Assembly: GCF_002242685.1 (NCBI RefSeq) | Contig: NZ_NBIM01000004.1 | Span: 124,001 to 188,000, forward strand | DNA length: 64,000 bases | Origin: Oceanimonas doudoroffii | Lineage (GTDB): Bacteria; Pseudomonadota; Gammaproteobacteria; Enterobacterales; Aeromonadaceae | Direction: 5' to 3' | Part shown: positions 59,774 through 64,000 of the stretch, piece by piece | Numbering within the stretch: position 1 is the stretch's first letter | Layout of the letters: each line of letters begins with the position of its first letter | Position numbers and translations under genes: made by a program | The notes under the pieces: generated by a model | What the model saw: the letters and a program-made list of their open reading frames with translations, nothing else | What the model was told of the DNA's origin: nothing | Database searches by the model: none

Positions 59774-59981
59774 GATGAGTAACGTGTCAAACATCTGCGC
59801 GGCGCTTTGACTTGTTAGAACATATGACCTCGCCATGTTTCCTTCATTTCTTTATTTGAATGAGTCAATCTGACGTTAGGCGAGAACATTGTATGGCGCC
59901 CTTTTCAACTATAGCTCTAGCTCTGCTCCTTCTTTCCAATGGGCTGCACGCCCCATACGGACCGTGCGGCAAAAGAGTTCA
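59774..59981. other. AT-richer flank of the cupin gene
   Basis: This stretch has lower GC than the surroundings and no convincing gene. It and the cupin gene share the change in composition, which hints at a small acquired segment. Confidence 0.4.
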
Positions 59982-60449
59982 CTACTTCCGAGGGTCATCG
60001 GCAGGGTTGATATAGGTGATCCCCCATGGTCCCATCCCGTTGAGCTGCACGATCACCTCCTCATTAGTCCACGCGAAATGGTTCGTATTGGGTTGAATGA
60101 TCATCAGGCTCCCCGGCCCCAAAGCTGAGGTCTTCTGAGGATCAAGCTTGTCGCCCATACCCATATGAAAGGTGCCAGACAGGACGGTGACCCTCTCGAC
60201 GGCCGGGTGCATGTGGGCTGGAAGGCTATAGTTGGCGGGGAACTTGAGGCGCGCCGTAAAGGGAACCGCTTCGTTCATCGGCCCCTCAAGCACTGCGATC
60301 TTTGCGCCCGGTGGCAAGGAGGGAACATCGTTCCACTTGAGATCACTCGGGATGATCATTTGATGACCATCTGATTGCGCCCAACTCGCAGATACAGCGA
60401 TAACAGAGCCGACCAGGATGACAGCTACGCTGTGGATCCAAGATTTCAT
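59982..60449 (-). CDS. Exported cupin-domain protein
   Basis: A 155-residue protein with a signal peptide (VILVGSVIAVSASWA). A single cupin barrel carries LPAHMHPAVERVTVLSGTFHMGMGD near 75-99, the first metal-binding motif with two His and a Glu. PGSLMIIQPNTNHFAW near 112-127 is the second motif with a His. ChrR- and quercetinase-like cupins have this layout; the substrate is unknown. Its composition is lower in GC than its neighbours, and it is flanked by gene-free sequence, so it may be horizontally acquired. Confidence 0.82.
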   Translation of the reverse strand: MKSWIHSVAVILVGSVIAVSASWAQSDGHQMIIPSDLKWNDVPSLPPGAKIAVLEGPMNEAVPFTARLKFPANYSLPAHMHPAVERVTVLSGTFHMGMGDKLDPQKTSALGPGSLMIIQPNTNHFAWTNEEVIVQLNGMGPWGITYINPADDPRK

Positions 60450-60706
60450 GATGTTCTCCTTTTTGCACAGTACGTAGGGTCAATCATAGGATAGAGACAC
60501 GGGCCTTGTTCCCGTTTATGCCCGCGCCTAATACCTGTTTACTGACCTGTCTCATTTATGCACATCCAAAGACACTTTATTAAATCTCAACCTATTGCCT
60601 CATCGATAAAAGGCAATGCGCAATAGCCAAGGATTGACGCGTTTCACATGAAACCACGCCATGCTTGCGTTAAGCTGGGGCTTTCTCGCGCCGGGGAGGA
60701 AGGCCG
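60450..60706. other. Gene-free segment before zntB
   Basis: Nothing coding is seen. The cupin gene's ribosome binding site (AGGAGA) lies at its left end, and the zntB site (GGGGAGGAAGG) at its right end. The middle is AT-rich. Confidence 0.4.
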
Positions 60707-61666
60707 ATGGAACCGCTACCGCAACAGTGCATTTATCGCCTGCAGCTTGGGGGGGAGAACGGGTTGCAGCCGCTGGCAGAAAGTGAGCCGGCGGCGGCGC
60801 CGGTATGGCTGCATCTGGACTATGAGCAGCCCGAAAGTGCCGGCTGGTTGCATACCACGCCGCTGATTCACGACAGCGCCCGGGACACCCTGCTGGGCCA
60901 GAGCAGCCGGCCCAAGCTGGTGCGCCAGGGCGATAACCTGCTGCTGACCCTGCGGGGCATCAACCACAACCAGGGCGACAGCCCGGAAGAGATGGTGGCG
61001 CTGCGCATTTACATCACGCCCCAGCTGATTATCAGCAGCCGGCACCGGCCCCTGCTATCGGAGCAGGACGTATACGAGCAGCTCGCCGACAGCGAGGGCC
61101 CGGTCACGCAAGGAGACTGGCTGGTGGAAATGTGCGACGCCCTCACCGACCGGGCCGGCGAGTTTGTGGAAAGCCTGCACGATCAAATTCTGGAGCTGGA
61201 AGAGCGCATTCTGGAGCGGGAAAGTCCGGCCCAGGGCCAGCTGGGCCGTATTCGTAAACAGTTGATTCTGGTGCGCCGTTACCTTTCTCCTCAGCGGGAT
61301 CTGGTGGCGCGGCTGGCCAGCGAGAAAATCGGCTGGCTCAACGACGACGATCGCCGCCGCCTGCTCGATATTGCCGACCGGCTGAGGCGCTGGCTGGATG
61401 ATCTCGACGCCGGTGTGGCGCGCACCGCGGTGCTGGCGGACGAGGTCAATAACCTGATGGCCGAGGCCACCAACCAGCGCGCCTATCAGATGTCGATCAT
61501 GGCGCTGCTGTTTCTGCCCGCCAGCTTTCTTACCGGCCTGTTCGGCATCAACCTGGCCGGCATGCCGGGGGCCGATCACCCCGCCGCCTTCTGGATTTTC
61601 TGCCTGAGCCTGCTGGCCCTGGGCGGCGGCCTGGGGTTCTGGCTGCACCGCAATCGCTGGTGGTAA
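60707..61666 (+). CDS. zntB: Zinc transporter ZntB, CorA family
   Basis: A 319-residue protein with a large N-terminal cytoplasmic domain, a long helix with a coiled coil (ELEERILERESPAQGQLGRIRKQLILVRRYLSPQRD near 162-197), and two C-terminal helices. The CorA-type signature appears as FGINLAGMPG near 284, with Ile in place of Met in GMN, as in ZntB-like members. A final LHRNRWW tail is conserved. It moves zinc across the inner membrane. GGGGAGGAAGG precedes the start. Confidence 0.9.
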   Translation: MEPLPQQCIYRLQLGGENGLQPLAESEPAAAPVWLHLDYEQPESAGWLHTTPLIHDSARDTLLGQSSRPKLVRQGDNLLLTLRGINHNQGDSPEEMVALRIYITPQLIISSRHRPLLSEQDVYEQLADSEGPVTQGDWLVEMCDALTDRAGEFVESLHDQILELEERILERESPAQGQLGRIRKQLILVRRYLSPQRDLVARLASEKIGWLNDDDRRRLLDIADRLRRWLDDLDAGVARTAVLADEVNNLMAEATNQRAYQMSIMALLFLPASFLTGLFGINLAGMPGADHPAAFWIFCLSLLALGGGLGFWLHRNRWW

Positions 61667-61667
61667 G

Positions 61668-63047
61668 TCAGCCCAGGGTAAGCACCCGGTCCGCCACCTT
61701 GTTCACCAGCGCCGCCTCGTGGCTCACCAGCAGCAGGGCGCAGCCCCGTTCCCGGGCCAGATCGGTCAGCAATTTGATGGTGTGCTGCTGGGTCACCAGA
61801 TCCAGCCGCGAGGTGGGCTCGTCGGCAAACAGCAGCACCGGCTCCAGCAGCAGAATGCGCAGGATTGCCAGCCGCTGCAGCTCGCCCCCCGATACTTCCC
61901 GGGGCAGGCGATCCAGCAGATTCAGAGACAGCCCCAGGCGGGGCAGCAGCCGCTCCACTTCGGCCCAGTCCTTGCGGTGCAGTTTCACCAGATCCTGCAG
62001 GCCCTGGCCCAGGCGGCATTCCGGGGCAAAGGCGGCAGGCGGATCCTGATACAGCTTCTGGTAGCGGGTGCGAGGCAGGCTGGCATCGCGCCATACCGTG
62101 CCGGCGTCCGGCTCCAGCACGCCTAAGCAAATGCTGCCCAGGGTGCTCTTGCCGCAGCCGCTCGGGCCCACCACCCCCATGATCTCGCCGGCGTTCAGCT
62201 CAAAGGAAACATCACTGAACAGGCTGCGGCCGCCCCGGGACTTGGCCAGCCCTTCCACTTGCAGCACGCGCTCACCGGCGCCGGTTGGCGCCAGAGCCGG
62301 CCAGGCATCGGGCTCCGCCGCCAGCAGGGCCCGGCCATAGTCGCTCACCGGCGCCTTCAGCACGGCTTTCGCCGGGCCGGATTCCAGCACCTCGCCATTG
62401 CGCACTATCATCACCTCGCCGCCGAGCTGGCGGGCCACGGCAATGTCGTGGGTAATGGTGAGCAAGCCACCCCCCGCCTCAGCCACCTGCCTGAGCAGGC
62501 CGGTCACTTGATCCCGGCTGCCGGCGTCCAGGCCCTTGGTGGGCTCGTCGGCAATCACGATATCGGCGCCGCCGGTGCTGGCGGCGGCAAAGGCCAGCCG
62601 CTGCATCATACCCCCCGAGAGCTGGCCCGGCAGCCGATCAAGGGCATGACCCAGGCCAAGCCGGGTCAGATCCTCTTTGGCCAGCCGCCGGGCTTCAGGC
62701 CAGTCCCGGTCCGCCAGGTAGCGATAGCCCTCGGCCACCTGATCCACCGCCTTCATGGTGGGGTCCAGCGCCAGCCAGGGCTCCTGGGGCAGCATGGTGA
62801 GCCGGCGGCCCCACAGTTTGCGCCGCTCGGCGGCGGGCCGGCCGCTGAGTTCTTCGCCCCGCAGCCAGAGCCGGCCTTCCACCCGCAGCGCCGCCGGCAG
62901 GTTGCCCATAATGGCCTGGGCGATCAGGCTCTTGCCGGAGCCGGTTTCCCCCAGCAGGGTCAGCGGCCGTCCGGCGGTCAGGGTAAACGACAGCGGCCGC
63001 ACTATGCCGGGCACCGCCAGTTGCTGTGCTTTCAGCAATTCGGTCAT
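61668..63047 (-). CDS. Fused two-domain ATPase of a peptide/nickel-type ABC importer
   Basis: A 459-residue protein with two ABC domains in one chain. The first has Walker A GETGSGKS near 36, signature LSGGMMQRLAFAAA near 139 and DEPTKGLD. The second has GPSGCGKST near 284, signature VSGGELQRLAILRI near 385 and ADEPTSRLD. It belongs to the oligopeptide/nickel family (DppD plus DppF fused), shorter than YejF. The start overlaps the permease stop (ATGA). The genes after it are two permeases encoded upstream, with a binding protein expected beyond the window. Confidence 0.88.
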   Translation of the reverse strand: MTELLKAQQLAVPGIVRPLSFTLTAGRPLTLLGETGSGKSLIAQAIMGNLPAALRVEGRLWLRGEELSGRPAAERRKLWGRRLTMLPQEPWLALDPTMKAVDQVAEGYRYLADRDWPEARRLAKEDLTRLGLGHALDRLPGQLSGGMMQRLAFAAASTGGADIVIADEPTKGLDAGSRDQVTGLLRQVAEAGGGLLTITHDIAVARQLGGEVMIVRNGEVLESGPAKAVLKAPVSDYGRALLAAEPDAWPALAPTGAGERVLQVEGLAKSRGGRSLFSDVSFELNAGEIMGVVGPSGCGKSTLGSICLGVLEPDAGTVWRDASLPRTRYQKLYQDPPAAFAPECRLGQGLQDLVKLHRKDWAEVERLLPRLGLSLNLLDRLPREVSGGELQRLAILRILLLEPVLLFADEPTSRLDLVTQQHTIKLLTDLARERGCALLLVSHEAALVNKVADRVLTLG

Positions 63048-63880
63048 GGTTTGCGGCCTCCCGCCAGCAGGTTAAGGGCCAGCACCAGCAGAAACACCGC
63101 CGCTATGGGTTGCAGCAGTATCCAGGGGGCCTCGTGGTAATAGGGCAACAGCTCGGTCATCATCAGGCCCAGCTCGGCGGTGGGCGGGCGCAGCCCGACG
63201 CTGACAAAACCCAGGGCGGCAATGGCCAGAATGGCGGTGGCGGCGCCAAAGGCACCCAGGGTCAGCACCACGGGCGCCAGCGCCGGCCACAGGTGACGGC
63301 GCACTATATAGCCGGGGCCAAAGCCCAGCAGGCGCGAGGCCTCGATTTGCGGCGATGCCATCAGGGTACGGGTGGTCAGGCGCACCACGCGAAAATATTC
63401 AATCCACAGCACCAGGGCAATGCCCACATACAGGGTCCAGAAATTACCCGGCGCCAGGGCCACCAGCAGCAGCACCAGCAACAGCCCGGGCAGGGCCAGC
63501 AGGGTGTCGGCCAGCACGCCCAGCGCCCGGTCTACCCAGCCGCCGCGCCAGCCGGCAAGCACGCCCAGCAGCACGCCGGGCACGGCGGCGGTCACCACGC
63601 CCAGCAACGACAGGCCCAAAGACAACTGCACCGCCGAGCTCATGCGCGCCAGCATGCTGCGGCCCAGGTGATCGGTGCCAAACGGTTCGGCTGCTCCCGG
63701 CGCGGCCAAAATGCGACTGTAATTCTGCTTTACCGGATCCAGATCCATCACCAGCGGCAACACAAAGCCAAACAGGGCCAGGGCCAGCAACAGGCCGGAA
63801 CCCCAGCGCTGACGGGTGTTCAGCCACCGGCGACCGCCGGCTTGGGCCGCCGGGGCAGTCAGGGTCGTAGCCTGAGTCAT
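63044..63880 (-). CDS. ABC importer permease, DppC type
   Basis: A 278-residue permease with a cytoplasmic N-terminus and six helices. The BPD_transp_1 region carries FGTDHLGRSMLARM near 74-87 and the EAA-type loop EASRLLGFGPGYIVRRHLWPAL near 185-206. The start at 63880 follows GAGAAGGAGAG. It overlaps both its neighbours by 4 bp (ATGA), so the three genes form one operon. Substrate unknown, probably peptides or metal-chelate. Confidence 0.88.
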   Translation of the reverse strand: MTQATTLTAPAAQAGGRRWLNTRQRWGSGLLLALALFGFVLPLVMDLDPVKQNYSRILAAPGAAEPFGTDHLGRSMLARMSSAVQLSLGLSLLGVVTAAVPGVLLGVLAGWRGGWVDRALGVLADTLLALPGLLLVLLLVALAPGNFWTLYVGIALVLWIEYFRVVRLTTRTLMASPQIEASRLLGFGPGYIVRRHLWPALAPVVLTLGAFGAATAILAIAALGFVSVGLRPPTAELGLMMTELLPYYHEAPWILLQPIAAVFLLVLALNLLAGGRKP

Positions 63881-64000
63881 GCTTCTCTCCTTCTCGGATC
63901 GATACGGTGGCACAACAGGTCCACCAGGGCGTTCAGCAGCACGAACATCAGCCCCAGCACCAGGGCGGTGCCCTGGATCATGGGCACGTCCCGCGCCACG
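63877..64000 (-). CDS. ABC importer permease, DppB type, C-terminal fragment
   Basis: Only the last 40 codons are in the window, ending in HRIDPRRREA and a TGA that overlaps the next ATG. RDVPMIQGTALVLG followed by a helix and a DLLCHRIDPR end is the standard DppB C-terminus. The gene continues beyond the right edge. Confidence 0.85.
   Translation of the reverse strand, partial: VARDVPMIQGTALVLGLMFVLLNALVDLLCHRIDPRRREA

Noticed and set aside
59813..59890. GTTAGGC and GTTAGAA motifs that could be an integron attC site
   Set aside because: The two ends do not form the expected paired inner and outer boxes, and no integrase or cassette array is nearby.

Overview
The window reads as a chromosomal segment of a marine gammaproteobacterium of the Aeromonadales (Oceanimonas, Oceanisphaera or Zobellella type; judged from protein sequence and gene neighbourhoods, no search was run). 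Host DNA is GC-rich with tight operons, and neighbourhoods such as rpoH/ftsX-ftsE-ftsY/rsmD and fabR-yijD are typical of the class. A DASH cryptochrome, an acuR-acuI pair, a BCCT-type osmolyte carrier and a delta-type carbonic anhydrase fit a marine habitat.

1 to about 6168 is different: an AT-rich genomic island end, with four overlapping minus-strand genes that look like a Gamma-Mobile-Trio (GMT) recombinase operon (an active-looking tyrosine recombinase, a degenerate recombinase-like protein, a second large recombinase and a small HTH/coiled-coil protein). The island has cut the host ykgJ-type gene after nine codons, directly behind chaC, and carries a foreign AT-rich ykgJ reading frame just downstream of its own operon. 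Cargo continues off the left edge.

6.2-10.3 kb: chaC, panM, fumC, an intergenic inverted repeat and a DASH cryptochrome. 10.3-19.5 kb: a complete 2-aminoethylphosphonate (AEP) regulon: binding protein, EamA-type permease, phnX and phnW on the minus strand, and regulator phnR, ATPase, fused permease and FAD oxidoreductase on the plus strand. Three TGGT-N4-ACCA palindromes tie it together as the likely PhnR operators. AEP is imported, transaminated to phosphonoacetaldehyde and hydrolysed to acetaldehyde plus phosphate.

19.5-31.3 kb: glpX, beta-carbonic anhydrase, rpoH, ftsX-ftsE-ftsY (FtsY with a long tandem-repeat acidic/alanine region), rsmD, small conserved genes, a CsrB-type regulatory RNA with a UvrY/GacA-like site, sseA, yijD-fabR and a sodium symporter. 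31.7-41.7 kb: oligopeptidase B, the ydbH-ynbE-ydbL envelope lipid-transport operon, small envelope proteins, an M14 peptidase, a WYL regulator and a second FtsZ outside any division cluster, with a terminator hairpin almost touching its ribosome binding site.

41.7-52.6 kb: iclR-hutG-gltS operon, an EEP-family hydrolase, lipoprotein and cytochrome genes, a universal stress protein, and a BCCT transporter behind a 22-bp perfect palindrome and a 14-codon leader frame. 52.6-64 kb: acuR-acuI with paired operators, delta-carbonic anhydrase, a His-rich DUF2946 protein with a PepSY membrane protein, an ATM1-type ABC exporter, a lower-GC cupin gene, zntB and the end of a peptide/nickel-type ABC importer operon running off the right edge.
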